DNA of 31,821 bases from an uncultured Blautia sp. (GTDB lineage Bacteria; Bacillota; Clostridia; Lachnospirales; Lachnospiraceae). The stretch is from assembly GCA_934394545.1 (NCBI GenBank), contig CAKRRG010000032.1:1-31821 (forward strand). Reading direction: 5' to 3'. The notes below the pieces were generated by a model that saw only the letters and a program-made list of their open reading frames with translations, ran no database searches and was not told where the DNA came from. The position numbers and the translations under genes are program-made. Below are positions 15,736 to 25,025 of the stretch, in pieces (position 1 is the first letter of the stretch; each line of letters starts with the position of its first letter).

Positions 15736-15764
15736 ATTTTATGCGAATTTTTTTCACATGTCAA
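15736..15764 (-). promoter_or_regulatory. Promoter of the proS T-box leader
   Basis: On the minus strand a perfect TTGACA (15759-15764), 17-bp spacer and TAAAAT (15736-15741). Confidence 0.8.
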
Positions 15765-15787
15765 GTGCTCAAATACAAGATTCACCC

Positions 15788-17881
15788 TTATTTCAACGTA
15801 AATAAGCTCTCAATTACATCTTTTTTTTCAAACTGGTTATTATATTCCAGAATATTATAATCTTCTAACAGATTGCTGTATTCTTCTGGAAGCTCATCAT
15901 CTGCATACCAGTTTCCGTCTTTATCACATACAGCCCCTACTCCGATAATAGGCAATTTTTCCTTCAGGTCCATCAGAAACTGATTGTAACCAGGCATTTC
16001 CAATCCAGCCAGCTGAAGCATATAGCTTCCAAGATAGTTGGCGCTGAAATCCTCTTCCACCGTCTCGGAAGGATAATTCGTCCATATCACATACGGAGTG
16101 GTATAGGTCTGCTGGCTTTCCACCAGACCAAGGCTCTGTCTGTTACCGCCTAAAAGTTTTGCCATAAAGCCTTCCTCAATCTTAGGCCAGTGATCTCCAA
16201 ACATGACGATCATGGTAGGCTCTTCCACATTCTGGAAGTATTCCAGCAATTCCTTGAATGCAGAATCAGACTCCCTTGCAAGAGACAGGTAAGTCTCTGC
16301 AAGAGGATAATCATTTTTATAAGACAGCTTTACAACCGGCTCAAAACCGGCTCTGTCCTCTTCTGTATAACCTCCATGATTCTGCATGGTAACACAGAAG
16401 GTAAACAGCTTCTCATCTTTGTCCTTTTCTTCATAAAGACTGATGATTTTCTCAAAAGCAGCCTTATCACTGACATAATTACGAAGCAATTCTCTATGCT
16501 CATCCCCCCAGTTCTCAAGGCTGATAAACTCATCAAAGCCCATAGAAGGATAAACGGAAGATCGGTTCCAGTTATGTGCCTTGTTCGGATGCATGGCAAT
16601 CGTATAATATCCCTGGGATTTCAGAATATCCGCCATACCGTATTCAGGATCACGGACATACAACTGATAAGGAACACTTCCTGATGGCAGAAAGCTCATA
16701 CTGTTTCCTGTAAGTGCCTCATATTCAGAACGGGCCGTATTCGCACCAAATGTAGGTACATGGATCTGTCCATGCTTTACATTTTTGTTAAGACTTCTGA
16801 TAAACGGAAGAATCTCCACATTTGATTTTACATCTCCTACACTTTCAAAATCCGTCAGGCTTTCGTTCATGATCATAATGATATTAGTAGGCGTGGTTGT
16901 TTCATCCGCTTCCTTTACAACAGCATTACGATCTTCGATCTTTTGGGCAAGCTCTACGGTTTTTCCAACAGAATAACCTTCTGGCTGTCCAACATTAAAA
17001 TACGCAATTTCTTTAAAGAGGGAGGATGCATACCCCTGTTCTTTATAGATACGATTGATCTGCCACAGCTTAACCTGGCCTACCTTTTCCAGAATCGGAT
17101 TCAGGGAAAATCCCAGTGCAACAACCAACACAGCCAGAACCCCAAACCGAGTTACCGTATTTCTTTTGCTTCTTTTTCCGAGCTCGAGTTTCTGGAATTT
17201 CAGGGCAAATTCTCCAAATACCAGTGCATAGATCAAAGGAATTCCCAGCATCAGCTTAATTGTAAAACTGTATTCCCCAACAACCTCCGCTGCTGTTCCC
17301 ATTCCCACAATATCCAGAAGCAAAAACGGCTCCCCGCGGAATTCCATAACATAATAATTCACCATTGCAAGAACAACAAACAGATAACAAAGAGCTGCTG
17401 TTGCAAGATTGACCTTGCGGCATATAAGGATCAGCAAAAAAAACACTGCTGCATAAATACTCAGGTTCAATAATAAATCAGACAACTTCAAGGTCAGTGA
17501 CATTTTCAAAAGACCTCGAATGGTACGAACTGCCTTATTTCTGTATCCGGACAGCCAGGTAACCATCTGGACAAAAAGCAATACGATCCCTGGCGTAAGC
17601 ACCAGAAGCAGAACATCTCCAATCTTAAGAAAAACCGTTTCTTTTATTACATTGCAGAGCTTATCACCCCAAAATAAAAGGACAAGAAATAAAATATTTC
17701 CCACTACATTCAAAAGTATCTTCTTTATATTTGCTCCGGAGATTCCACTTTCTGTACTGAGAAACGTATATATTACCAGACCATCAACGAGCAGCAATAA
17801 TGCAAGATTCAGGATCATACCCAGTGTCCTCTTCCATCCCCACTGCTTTTTATCACCTATATTCTCTTTTGTATTTTTCAC
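15788..17881 (-). CDS. LTA synthase / phosphoglycerol transferase-like sulfatase-family membrane protein
   Basis: A 697-residue protein with about five to six N-terminal membrane helices (to about residue 265) and a large extracellular alkaline-phosphatase-superfamily domain. LtaS-type active-site residues can be aligned: metal ligand Glu340 (MNESLTDF), nucleophile Thr382 (GANTARSE), and Asp563-His564 (FGDHWP). LtaS-like enzymes polymerise or transfer glycerol-phosphate from phosphatidylglycerol onto lipid or sugar acceptors. It is the last gene of the sua5-rpiB-dCMP deaminase run (16-bp gap). Whether it makes lipoteichoic acid or decorates another glycan is not decided by sequence. Confidence 0.88.
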   Translation of the reverse strand: MKNTKENIGDKKQWGWKRTLGMILNLALLLLVDGLVIYTFLSTESGISGANIKKILLNVVGNILFLVLLFWGDKLCNVIKETVFLKIGDVLLLVLTPGIVLLFVQMVTWLSGYRNKAVRTIRGLLKMSLTLKLSDLLLNLSIYAAVFFLLILICRKVNLATAALCYLFVVLAMVNYYVMEFRGEPFLLLDIVGMGTAAEVVGEYSFTIKLMLGIPLIYALVFGEFALKFQKLELGKRSKRNTVTRFGVLAVLVVALGFSLNPILEKVGQVKLWQINRIYKEQGYASSLFKEIAYFNVGQPEGYSVGKTVELAQKIEDRNAVVKEADETTTPTNIIMIMNESLTDFESVGDVKSNVEILPFIRSLNKNVKHGQIHVPTFGANTARSEYEALTGNSMSFLPSGSVPYQLYVRDPEYGMADILKSQGYYTIAMHPNKAHNWNRSSVYPSMGFDEFISLENWGDEHRELLRNYVSDKAAFEKIISLYEEKDKDEKLFTFCVTMQNHGGYTEEDRAGFEPVVKLSYKNDYPLAETYLSLARESDSAFKELLEYFQNVEEPTMIVMFGDHWPKIEEGFMAKLLGGNRQSLGLVESQQTYTTPYVIWTNYPSETVEEDFSANYLGSYMLQLAGLEMPGYNQFLMDLKEKLPIIGVGAVCDKDGNWYADDELPEEYSNLLEDYNILEYNNQFEKKDVIESLFTLK

Positions 17882-17897
17882 AATAATCCTCTTTTTC

Positions 17898-18455
17898 TTA
17901 TACCGTCAGCGAAATCTCACGGCCCGTTCTCTTATACTTATAATAGCGTACGCCGGCCGAATCCAGCATTCTCTTGGATGCCAGAACAGATGGTGTCGAT
18001 GCATATTTGTCGCAATCATAAACCAATGTTTTGATTCCGGCCTGAATGATTGCCTTCGCACACTCATTACAAGGAAAGAGAGTAACATAAATCTTAGCGC
18101 CCTCAAGACTTCCTCCCCGATAGTTCAGAATCGCATTCAGCTCACTATGGGTCACATACAGATACTTTGTTTCAAGAGGCTCTCCTTCTCTTGCCCAGGG
18201 AAATTCATCGTCTGAACAGCCCTTAGGAAAACCATTATAGCCCATGGAAAGGATCTTATTGTCTTCACTGACGATACAGGCTCCCACCTGTGAATTGGGA
18301 TCCTTGGAGCGCATGCCGGAAAGCATGGCAACTCCCATAAAGTACTCATCCCATGTAAGATAACCTTCTCGTTTATGATTCAGATTTCCTGCTATGCTTG
18401 CCGGCATCATCTGTATATTTTCAGTATTATTCTGATCTGTATTTCCCATAGACAT
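17898..18455 (-). CDS. Deoxycytidylate (dCMP) deaminase family protein
   Basis: About 185 residues. The zinc-dependent cytidine/deoxycytidylate deaminase motif is complete: His103 and Glu105 in VTHSELNAIL, Cys129 and Cys132 in FPCNEC. The NGFPKGC segment is typical of dCMP deaminases (ComEB type), which make dUMP for dTMP synthesis. I choose ATG 18455 (AAGGAGCGC upstream); the ATG two codons later has better RBS spacing and is equally possible. The frame extends further into rpiB but has no family similarity there. A low-complexity Asn/Gln/Met-rich segment of about 25 residues precedes the domain. The stop is 16 bp before the LtaS-like gene. Confidence 0.92.
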   Translation of the reverse strand: MSMGNTDQNNTENIQMMPASIAGNLNHKREGYLTWDEYFMGVAMLSGMRSKDPNSQVGACIVSEDNKILSMGYNGFPKGCSDDEFPWAREGEPLETKYLYVTHSELNAILNYRGGSLEGAKIYVTLFPCNECAKAIIQAGIKTLVYDCDKYASTPSVLASKRMLDSAGVRYYKYKRTGREISLTV

Positions 18456-18465
18456 GCGCTCCTTC

Positions 18466-18900
18466 CTATTCTGTTTCAATCTGGGAGATTCTGCGAATAT
18501 GTCTCTCATCCCCTGAAAATGGAGTATTCAGGAAGGTGTCCACGATTTTAATTGCCAGTCCGGGACCAACAACACGGCCACCCAGTGCCAGAATATTCGC
18601 ATCATTATGAAGTCTTGTTGCTTCTGCTGTGAAACAGTCTGTGCATACTGCTGCACGAATTCCTTTTATTTTATTTGCTGTAATGGAAATTCCGATACCG
18701 GTTCCGCATACAAGGATACCAAGTTCACACTCTCCATCCAAAATGCCATGTGCAACCTTTTTCGCATAAATAGGATAATCGGTAGACTCCGTGCTATAGC
18801 ATCCGTAATCCTTGTACTCGATTTTCTTCTCTTCCAGATATTTGATGATCTCCTGTTTCAGTTCAAATCCACCGTGGTCACAACCTAATGCTATTTTCAT
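18466..18900 (-). CDS. rpiB: Ribose-5-phosphate isomerase B
   Basis: A 144-residue enzyme of the non-oxidative pentose phosphate pathway that interconverts ribose-5-P and ribulose-5-P. Family features: N-terminal GCDHGG with Asp8-His9, catalytic Cys65 in VCGTGIG, and TRLHNDANILALGGR. The start is two bases after the sua5 stop, with GGGAGAG overlapping the sua5 end. The Sua5-RpiB neighbourhood (ywlC...ywlF) is also known in Bacillus. Confidence 0.95.
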   Translation of the reverse strand: MKIALGCDHGGFELKQEIIKYLEEKKIEYKDYGCYSTESTDYPIYAKKVAHGILDGECELGILVCGTGIGISITANKIKGIRAAVCTDCFTAEATRLHNDANILALGGRVVGPGLAIKIVDTFLNTPFSGDERHIRRISQIETE

Positions 18901-18902
18901 TT

Positions 18903-19967
18903 TTACTCTCTCCCTACATTTATTATTTTATGTCCTGCTGCCTTTAAAAGCCGGTTCATAATTGCCTGTCCCATCTTTGGGGTATAAAAGGCTTCTGAAT
19001 ATATTTTACTTACCTGGCACTGGTCAAACTCCCTTAGTACCTCATATAGATTATGGGCGATCGTTTCCTCTGCCTCTCTGCTGCCAATGCACTTCACGGT
19101 ACCAAGAGGATATCTGGAAAGGGTCTCTTCTGTAGCAATCACACCTGCCTGCAATCCCTTCTCCTGATCCTCCTTTACAAACTGATTAATGGCTTTTATT
19201 ACGTCCTCTGTTGCACCCTCCACAATCGCAAGATCTGCCTTAGGTGCATAATGACGATACTTCATTCCCGGTGCTTTGGGATGGACATTACTATCCGGTT
19301 TGATCAGCCCTTTATCCATTTGTACCTCTCCCAGAACCTGCTGAAGCATTTCCAGGGAAATATATCCCGGTCTCAAAACCACAGGAACCGATTCTGTGAA
19401 ATCCACGATCGTCGATTCAAGCCCGATTCCCACAGGGCCTCCGTCAATGATCATATCAATCGCATCTCCCAGATCCTCTTCCACATGCTGGGCAGTCGTC
19501 GGACTTGGTCTGCCTGAGGTATTGGCACTTGGTGCCGCTACATACCCACCTGCATCACGGATCAGCTCCGCCGCGACAGGATCGCTTGGAAAACGCACTG
19601 CCACACTGTTAAGGCCTCCGGTAGTCTCAAGAGGAACCAGATCTGATTTTTCGAAAATCATAGTAAGGGGACCTGGCCAGAATTTCTCTGCCAGGAGTCT
19701 TGCCTTCTCAGGCACCTCCTTAACAATCGGATATAATGCCTTAAACTCTGCAATATGTACGATCAGCGGGTTATCAGAAGGACGTCCCTTAGCCGCATAA
19801 ATTTTCCTGGAAGCCATGGGATCCAGAGCATTTCCTCCAAGTCCATAAACCGTCTCCGTAGGAAAAGCAACCAGACCTCCTCGCTTCAATATCTCTCCGC
19901 CTCTGGCAAGAGCTTCATGATCCATTTTCTCTGCCGTCATGGCTACAATTTCTGCTTTCATTTTCAT
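18903..19967 (-). CDS. sua5: L-threonylcarbamoyladenylate synthase, Sua5/YwlC type
   Basis: A 354-residue enzyme that makes threonylcarbamoyl-AMP from threonine, bicarbonate and ATP for the t6A37 modification of ANN-decoding tRNAs. The YrdC domain (about residues 15-205) contains FPTETVYGLG, KGRPSDNPL, SVAVRFPSD and APSANTSGRPSPT. A linker with PGMKYRHYAPKA leads to the C-terminal Sua5 domain (about 235-345), which distinguishes this two-domain form from short TsaC. The ATG at 19967 has a weak RBS; an ATG two codons downstream is an alternative. It is the first gene of its own transcript. Confidence 0.94.
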   Translation of the reverse strand: MKMKAEIVAMTAEKMDHEALARGGEILKRGGLVAFPTETVYGLGGNALDPMASRKIYAAKGRPSDNPLIVHIAEFKALYPIVKEVPEKARLLAEKFWPGPLTMIFEKSDLVPLETTGGLNSVAVRFPSDPVAAELIRDAGGYVAAPSANTSGRPSPTTAQHVEEDLGDAIDMIIDGGPVGIGLESTIVDFTESVPVVLRPGYISLEMLQQVLGEVQMDKGLIKPDSNVHPKAPGMKYRHYAPKADLAIVEGATEDVIKAINQFVKEDQEKGLQAGVIATEETLSRYPLGTVKCIGSREAEETIAHNLYEVLREFDQCQVSKIYSEAFYTPKMGQAIMNRLLKAAGHKIINVGRE

Positions 19968-19998
19968 CCAGCTTTCTTTTCAATTTTCAGCATTTCTT

Positions 19999-20028
19999 AC
20001 TATAACACCAGTTCTGAATCAATGTCAA
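19999..20028 (-). promoter_or_regulatory. Promoter of the sua5-rpiB-dCMP deaminase-LtaS-like operon
   Basis: On the minus strand a perfect TTGACA (20023-20028), 18-bp spacer and TATAGT (19999-20004). The -35 overlaps the stop codon of the preceding membrane protein gene; the leader is only about 25 nt. Confidence 0.75.
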
Positions 20029-22298
20029 TCCACCTTGACAATATATGTGCCGGAATCTGCATCCCCAAAAACAACTTCCCCCAGAGACTGAAGCAGCTCA
20101 TTATTCAAGGTATCTTCATATTTTTCTCTCTCCTTAGAGCCTACAAAAATATAAGAAACATCATATTCCTTAAGGAGATTTCTCACCTGAAGCTCATCCT
20201 TGGAAGTATAGATAGTGGCAATATCATCTCGCTTCCTGTTCAGATCGTCTGTATCATTTCTCCATAACCATTCGTGCACATACCAGCCCAGAATCGTCGG
20301 CAGACCTGTTGACGCAGATACACGCTCATAGCCGGTATAACTGTCTCCATTTGCCTCCAGCACTACAGGAGCACCCTTTATGTTCTCCTTCAGCCAGTGG
20401 ATCGCAGCTGCATCCTCAGAAAAATCTGTTTCCAGATAGCCCAGTGCATACAGTCCCTGATACTCAGACGTATCCAGCACATTTCCAAACCAGGAATCCA
20501 CGCTTTTTCCAAAATACCCCACTGTCCAGACCAGAAAAAACAGGCAGATTCCTGAAATAATCCGAAACAGCTTCTGCTTTGATACCACAAGCAGTCTGTA
20601 AATTCCATATCCCATTGTCAAAGCAAACATTATATATGCCTGATAAGTAAGCTTAAACATGGTATTCGCTCTGGCATTTCCATTTTCATAAATGTCGCGC
20701 ACATAAACCAGCTCCGGAATGATGATCAGACCTATGGCACAAATTCCCAGAAGTATGGCAAAAAGATCAGCTGTACCAATTGCTTTCATCAATCGATAAA
20801 GGCTCTTATGTTCCATATTCCGAAGCTTTTCCCAGAGAATAGCCACTATAAAAGTAATGACAAGAACCATTGGCAATCCCCAAAGTACCATAAGCTGATA
20901 GAAATAAGAATGATATTTTGCAATTCCCACTCCATCTACCATAGTATCAAACTGCAGTGTAAACGGCAGGATTACCAGATAAGCAATCAGATATATCTCC
21001 ACCATCTGCGCCACTGTCACGGTTATTATCTTTTTGATTTTCCCCTGGAACCGAATGATATTTGCAAACAACACCGTTCCCAAAGTGACTGTATAATAAA
21101 TAACAAAATCCCAGAAGTTTGTCCACTGAAACATTCCCAGAATCACACTTACCACCAGAAGGTGAGGCATAAGCAGCTGTTCCTTCCAAAAGCCCCTTTC
21201 TTTCATGGATACATCCACCAAAACAGTCTTCTTGCGTACTCCGCGAAGCCAGACATAAAGCAATGCAAGGATCAGAAGCACAAACATAATATTCACTACA
21301 TGCGCATGAAGATCTCCCAGTATAAAGGAATAACAAGGAAACTCATGTATCGTCCGGTCTTCTTCCCGATAGGGATTGTAACCGATATAACGGGTAGCAT
21401 CTGGAAACCAGTAACTGCTTACTTCCTTTCCTGTCAGTTTCTCTATCAACGGAATGATCTGGGCATAAATAACATAGTGCATATTTCCTGCAATGGAAAC
21501 AGCCGTACCTGCTGTAAATCCGGCTGCAAAAGGAATTCCCTTTCTAATCTTTTCTCTTTTTTGCTGTCCCTTCATGCGGTCTGCCATCATCTGATAAACC
21601 AGCGAAAATGGCATGCTAAAGGCAAGTCCCGCCACAAAGGTGCGCATAAGATTATAAGTCAGTTCAACCTTTGTATGAGAGAGCTTGGTAAGAAATACTG
21701 CAAAATACTGGCCGCCATAATAATAGTTGATGTGTCCCTGGGAATACCATAAATCCCTGGCAGGAAGCTCACTGCTCCTCATCATAGCTTCCATAAAGCC
21801 ATAATCCATAAACTTCTCGGTTCCATATGCAGCCGGATGAAAACCTGCCAGATAAGTCCACATAAGAAAGGCTGCAAAAAACAATATTTCTTCCCAGTAA
21901 ATCAAGGAAACATTATGTACCGGAAAACATTCAAACTTTTCCTTAGACTCCCACTTAAGCAGGAAAAAACAAAGCAGGGCACAGGCTGCCGTCACTCCCA
22001 CACAAGTCAGTGTATGAAAAGGAACCAATTTGATGGACACCAGAAACCAGGTAAGAAATCCGGTTGCTGCAATTGCAAGTACTTTAGAAAAAATCCATCC
22101 TTTGTCTTCAAAACGCCAGAACAGTTTTCCGGTAACCGGCATAGCTGCAAAACCCATTACGGCTGCCAGAAGCCACCAGGTCCAGAAGGTCCATACATCT
22201 CCCTTCAATAAAAATGCAGACAATCCAAGAAGCAACGCTGCTAATACCAGCTTCACTATCATTTTTGTATTTCGTATTTTTTTATTGCTCAGTTCCAT
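20025..22298 (-). CDS. DUF2298-type polytopic membrane protein (YYY-motif, GT-C-like)
   Basis: About 757 residues, with some 14 or more hydrophobic helices and a C-terminal soluble domain of about 120 residues. The YINYYYGGQY-type stretch and the later GDLHAH motif resemble the DUF2298 (Chlor_Arch_YYY) family, whose members are predicted GT-C-fold transferases using lipid-linked sugars; the function is unproven. I choose ATG 22298 (GGGAGA upstream), which overlaps the upstream gene by 17 bp; an ATG at 22319 has no RBS. The C-terminal domain has an IYTSKDE...YIFVG stretch that recurs in the neighbouring protein. The enzyme probably acts at the outer membrane face on a surface glycan, but this is inference. 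Confidence 0.8.
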   Translation of the reverse strand: MELSNKKIRNTKMIVKLVLAALLLGLSAFLLKGDVWTFWTWWLLAAVMGFAAMPVTGKLFWRFEDKGWIFSKVLAIAATGFLTWFLVSIKLVPFHTLTCVGVTAACALLCFFLLKWESKEKFECFPVHNVSLIYWEEILFFAAFLMWTYLAGFHPAAYGTEKFMDYGFMEAMMRSSELPARDLWYSQGHINYYYGGQYFAVFLTKLSHTKVELTYNLMRTFVAGLAFSMPFSLVYQMMADRMKGQQKREKIRKGIPFAAGFTAGTAVSIAGNMHYVIYAQIIPLIEKLTGKEVSSYWFPDATRYIGYNPYREEDRTIHEFPCYSFILGDLHAHVVNIMFVLLILALLYVWLRGVRKKTVLVDVSMKERGFWKEQLLMPHLLVVSVILGMFQWTNFWDFVIYYTVTLGTVLFANIIRFQGKIKKIITVTVAQMVEIYLIAYLVILPFTLQFDTMVDGVGIAKYHSYFYQLMVLWGLPMVLVITFIVAILWEKLRNMEHKSLYRLMKAIGTADLFAILLGICAIGLIIIPELVYVRDIYENGNARANTMFKLTYQAYIMFALTMGYGIYRLLVVSKQKLFRIISGICLFFLVWTVGYFGKSVDSWFGNVLDTSEYQGLYALGYLETDFSEDAAAIHWLKENIKGAPVVLEANGDSYTGYERVSASTGLPTILGWYVHEWLWRNDTDDLNRKRDDIATIYTSKDELQVRNLLKEYDVSYIFVGSKEREKYEDTLNNELLQSLGEVVFGDADSGTYIVKVD

Positions 22299-24264
22299 AA
22301 ATTCGAATTCTCCCATCATCTGACTGGTACTTCAAAGGATACGTATCCGCAATTACATCCTCACGGCATTCGTTCTCCTCAAAAGTCATTCCGTCCTCAA
22401 AAAGAATATATGTAATTTTTTCTTTCTCCACTGTTTCCCTTAAAATCCGCTGATCCTCTGTCGTATAAATCTTGATTGCCTGATCCTTTCGGTAAACGGT
22501 ATCATAACCTGCTGACCACGCATAATATGGCCATCCAAGATACAGCATTACACCAGACATCGTCACTTCATTCATGCTGTATTCCGGTGTCAGGATCAAA
22601 TCATTCTTCTCCAGATTCTCTGCAAGCCAGGCTGTTACATGACTGTTTAGATTTACTGCAAGCCGATGCTCTGAATCATTATCCTTTAAAATAACTACAA
22701 AATCATAAATGCCTGTTGTCGTCAGGCTAAGTGCCAAAAGCAATCCCAGGACTTTTCCTGCAGCATGCCATCGGCTCCACAGTCTGCACACAGCTGCAGC
22801 CCAGAAAATAGTAAGGAATCCGTAAGCAATCATAATATATTTATGATTTACTCCTATATCCGGTGTAAGCGAAAACAAAAATGCAAAACATACAGGAAAA
22901 AGCATACTGACGGCAGCTGCCCTTTCTCTTCTTTTCAAGAAAAAGCAAAGGAGAAAAACTCCCAGAAAAACAATTCCACTGATTTCAAACAAATAAGCAA
23001 TTACTCCGGCAATGGATTTATCCTCTGCAAGAAATCCCCAATATATAGAAGGAGAAACAACGCTTCCGTTTACAAACACCTTAGACTGGAATTCTGAGAG
23101 CAGCACCGTTACCACTGCCAGTATCAGATAATCCAGTTTTCCATCTGAAAAAACTGCAAATCCCATGAGGATCAAAAGTCCTCCTATTACAGTGGCACCA
23201 TTCCAGAAGGAACAGCCTCCAAGCAACACGCCTGCCAGCAATGCAGTTCCCGGCATCTGGCATTTCCATGCCCCGCTGGTAAAGAACCTGTCCTTCAGCC
23301 AGCGAACACCCGTTTCTTCATGCTTACAGCCGGCCTCCAGTAAATCCATAAAAATCCAAAGTACAACAGACATCACCAAAAGCCCAAAGCTTAAATGTCT
23401 CTGGTTCAGATATACATTAAAGTTCCAGAATCCCCAGTTCTCATTGACCGTATATCCAATAAAGCTGGTATTCTGTACAAGTGTCTCCCACAAATCCCCA
23501 TCCTGCATATGCTCATATGCAAATCGAAAAAAAGCAGTTCCACTTCGGAACACTAAAAAAAGCACGGATAGAACTCCAACACACATGCTTCCAAATAAAC
23601 GCTTCGCCAAGGAATACAGCATCATAAAGAAGCACCACAGTGACAAACTGCTTACAAGATTATACGCAACATCAATCCTCATTCCCAGATATTCCAGATT
23701 CCCGGTAAGGAACTGGAACATAAAATGATATTTCACATCCGCTCCTCCAAAATGGGGATATTGCGTAGGAAAATTGTTCCCCAGGGAAAAGGATCTTATC
23801 ATAGCCGTATGAGGTGCATAATCACTGAATACAGAATAACCGGAATACAAATACCCTTCACTGGCATGAAATACATAGAACATGATCCAGGTAATTGCCA
23901 CAAGCAGCACCAGAAAGAAAAGCACTTCTTTCCCGGGTGGAAGCTCATCGCACCAGCTTTTCCATTCTTCTGACAGAAGCTTCCTTCTTCTGTAATAAAG
24001 CTTAAGAAGAAAAGCACACACCGCAGTCATCACGATCAAATCTGCTCCAAAAAGAGGCTTCTGTGCCTCAGAATATACACTAAGCAGCCATGCTCCTATA
24101 TACACTGCCCAGGTCATAAACAATACGCCACACCCGAATGCACTGGCAAATGTCACCCAAAAAGAAGCAACGCTCTTTTCTCTTGTTCTTTGTTGTGACA
24201 AAAGCTTCCTGCTGATTTCTCTTCCCAGCAATACCGCCAGAATCATATATATACATCCTAACAT
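22282..24264 (-). CDS. Polytopic membrane protein, divergent paralog of the DUF2298-type neighbour
   Basis: A 660-residue protein with about 12-14 membrane helices and a C-terminal soluble domain. It shares a pattern with the next gene: an early loop (DYAPHTAMIRSFSLGNNFP, then YHFMFQFLTG and DVAYNLVSSL) matching DYGFMEAMMRSSELPARD...YYYGGQYF...ELTYNLMRTF in its partner, and a C-terminal IYTTEDQ...ITYILFE matching IYTSKDE...VSYIFVG. It lacks the YYYGGQ and GDLHAH signatures; NQRHLSFG stands in a similar region. The start ATG has AGGA just upstream (GCGAGGAAATAAT). Possible sugar-transfer or flippase-type role; function unknown. Confidence 0.7.
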   Translation of the reverse strand: MLGCIYMILAVLLGREISRKLLSQQRTREKSVASFWVTFASAFGCGVLFMTWAVYIGAWLLSVYSEAQKPLFGADLIVMTAVCAFLLKLYYRRRKLLSEEWKSWCDELPPGKEVLFFLVLLVAITWIMFYVFHASEGYLYSGYSVFSDYAPHTAMIRSFSLGNNFPTQYPHFGGADVKYHFMFQFLTGNLEYLGMRIDVAYNLVSSLSLWCFFMMLYSLAKRLFGSMCVGVLSVLFLVFRSGTAFFRFAYEHMQDGDLWETLVQNTSFIGYTVNENWGFWNFNVYLNQRHLSFGLLVMSVVLWIFMDLLEAGCKHEETGVRWLKDRFFTSGAWKCQMPGTALLAGVLLGGCSFWNGATVIGGLLILMGFAVFSDGKLDYLILAVVTVLLSEFQSKVFVNGSVVSPSIYWGFLAEDKSIAGVIAYLFEISGIVFLGVFLLCFFLKRRERAAAVSMLFPVCFAFLFSLTPDIGVNHKYIMIAYGFLTIFWAAAVCRLWSRWHAAGKVLGLLLALSLTTTGIYDFVVILKDNDSEHRLAVNLNSHVTAWLAENLEKNDLILTPEYSMNEVTMSGVMLYLGWPYYAWSAGYDTVYRKDQAIKIYTTEDQRILRETVEKEKITYILFEDGMTFEENECREDVIADTYPLKYQSDDGRIRIYGTEQ

Positions 24265-24298
24265 ATTATTTCCTCGCTTCTTTTTTCAAACACGCTCT

Positions 24299-24327
24299 AG
24301 TATATCAGAATCAACTGCTTCTGAAAA
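24299..24327 (-). promoter_or_regulatory. Candidate promoter of the two membrane protein genes
   Basis: On the minus strand TATACT (24299-24304) lies 17 bp from a weak TTTTCA (24322-24327). The spacer contains a CAGAA/TTCTG inverted repeat. It lies just after the cwlD stop. Confidence 0.4.
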
Positions 24328-24335
24328 GTAGTATC

Positions 24336-25022
24336 TCAATTACTGATCTCATCTATATACGCTTCTATACCATCTGCGATTGCCTCTGCCACCTTAATCT
24401 GATATTCCTCCTGTGCCAGCTTCCTGGCTTCCTCAGGATTGGTAAGAAATCCACACTCTACAATATTTAAAATCCCCGGGCTGCGCTTCAAAAGATAATA
24501 AGTTGTATTCCCTTTCGCCACTCTTGGTCTTTCCGCTTTAAGATATTCATTTAACTTCTTCTGAAGAACCTTCGCAAGTGCCTCTCCCTTAACAGAATCC
24601 CGATAATAAAACACCTGCGGCCCCTTTACGCCGGAATCCTCATAACTATTCTGATGAATACTCACAGTAAGCACAGGCTTCACTTCCTGTATAATAAGTA
24701 TTCTTTTCTGCATATCCTGTACTTTCTTATTCCTGGCTTCTGCCTCATACAATCCTTCATCTGTCTCTCTGGTCATAACAACCTGATATCCTTTTTCCTC
24801 CAGGAAAGCTTTCAGCTTCAAACCTATAGAAAGGTTAAAATCTTTCTCCTTAACGCCATCAATCCCGATCATCCCCGGATCTGTACCACCATGCCCACAG
24901 TCTACAACGATCACCTTTCTCTGATTCAATTCTACAGATACGGCAGCTGCTTCCCTGGAAAGAAAATAAAAACATACAAGTAAAAGACACCCCATGATCA
25001 ACTCTATTATATGATTTTTCAA
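24336..25022 (-). CDS. cwlD: N-acetylmuramoyl-L-alanine amidase, CwlD-like
   Basis: A 228-residue Amidase_3 enzyme with an N-terminal membrane segment or uncleaved signal (about residues 8-27). Zinc ligands match the family: His44 (DCGHGGTDPG), Glu59 (GVKEKD), His123 (SIHQNS); catalytic Glu189 lies in NIVECGFLTN. In B. subtilis CwlD removes stem peptides from muramic acid during cortex assembly, allowing muramic-delta-lactam formation that germination enzymes later recognise. Length is close to CwlD (about 237). The start is TTG at 25022 with an excellent RBS AGGGGGTG at 25030-25037, lying inside a hairpin arm. A GH18 spore-lysin-like gene lies upstream, reinforcing the spore assignment. Confidence 0.88.
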   Translation of the reverse strand: MKNHIIELIMGCLLLVCFYFLSREAAAVSVELNQRKVIVVDCGHGGTDPGMIGIDGVKEKDFNLSIGLKLKAFLEEKGYQVVMTRETDEGLYEAEARNKKVQDMQKRILIIQEVKPVLTVSIHQNSYEDSGVKGPQVFYYRDSVKGEALAKVLQKKLNEYLKAERPRVAKGNTTYYLLKRSPGILNIVECGFLTNPEEARKLAQEEYQIKVAEAIADGIEAYIDEISN

Positions 25023-25025
25023 TAT

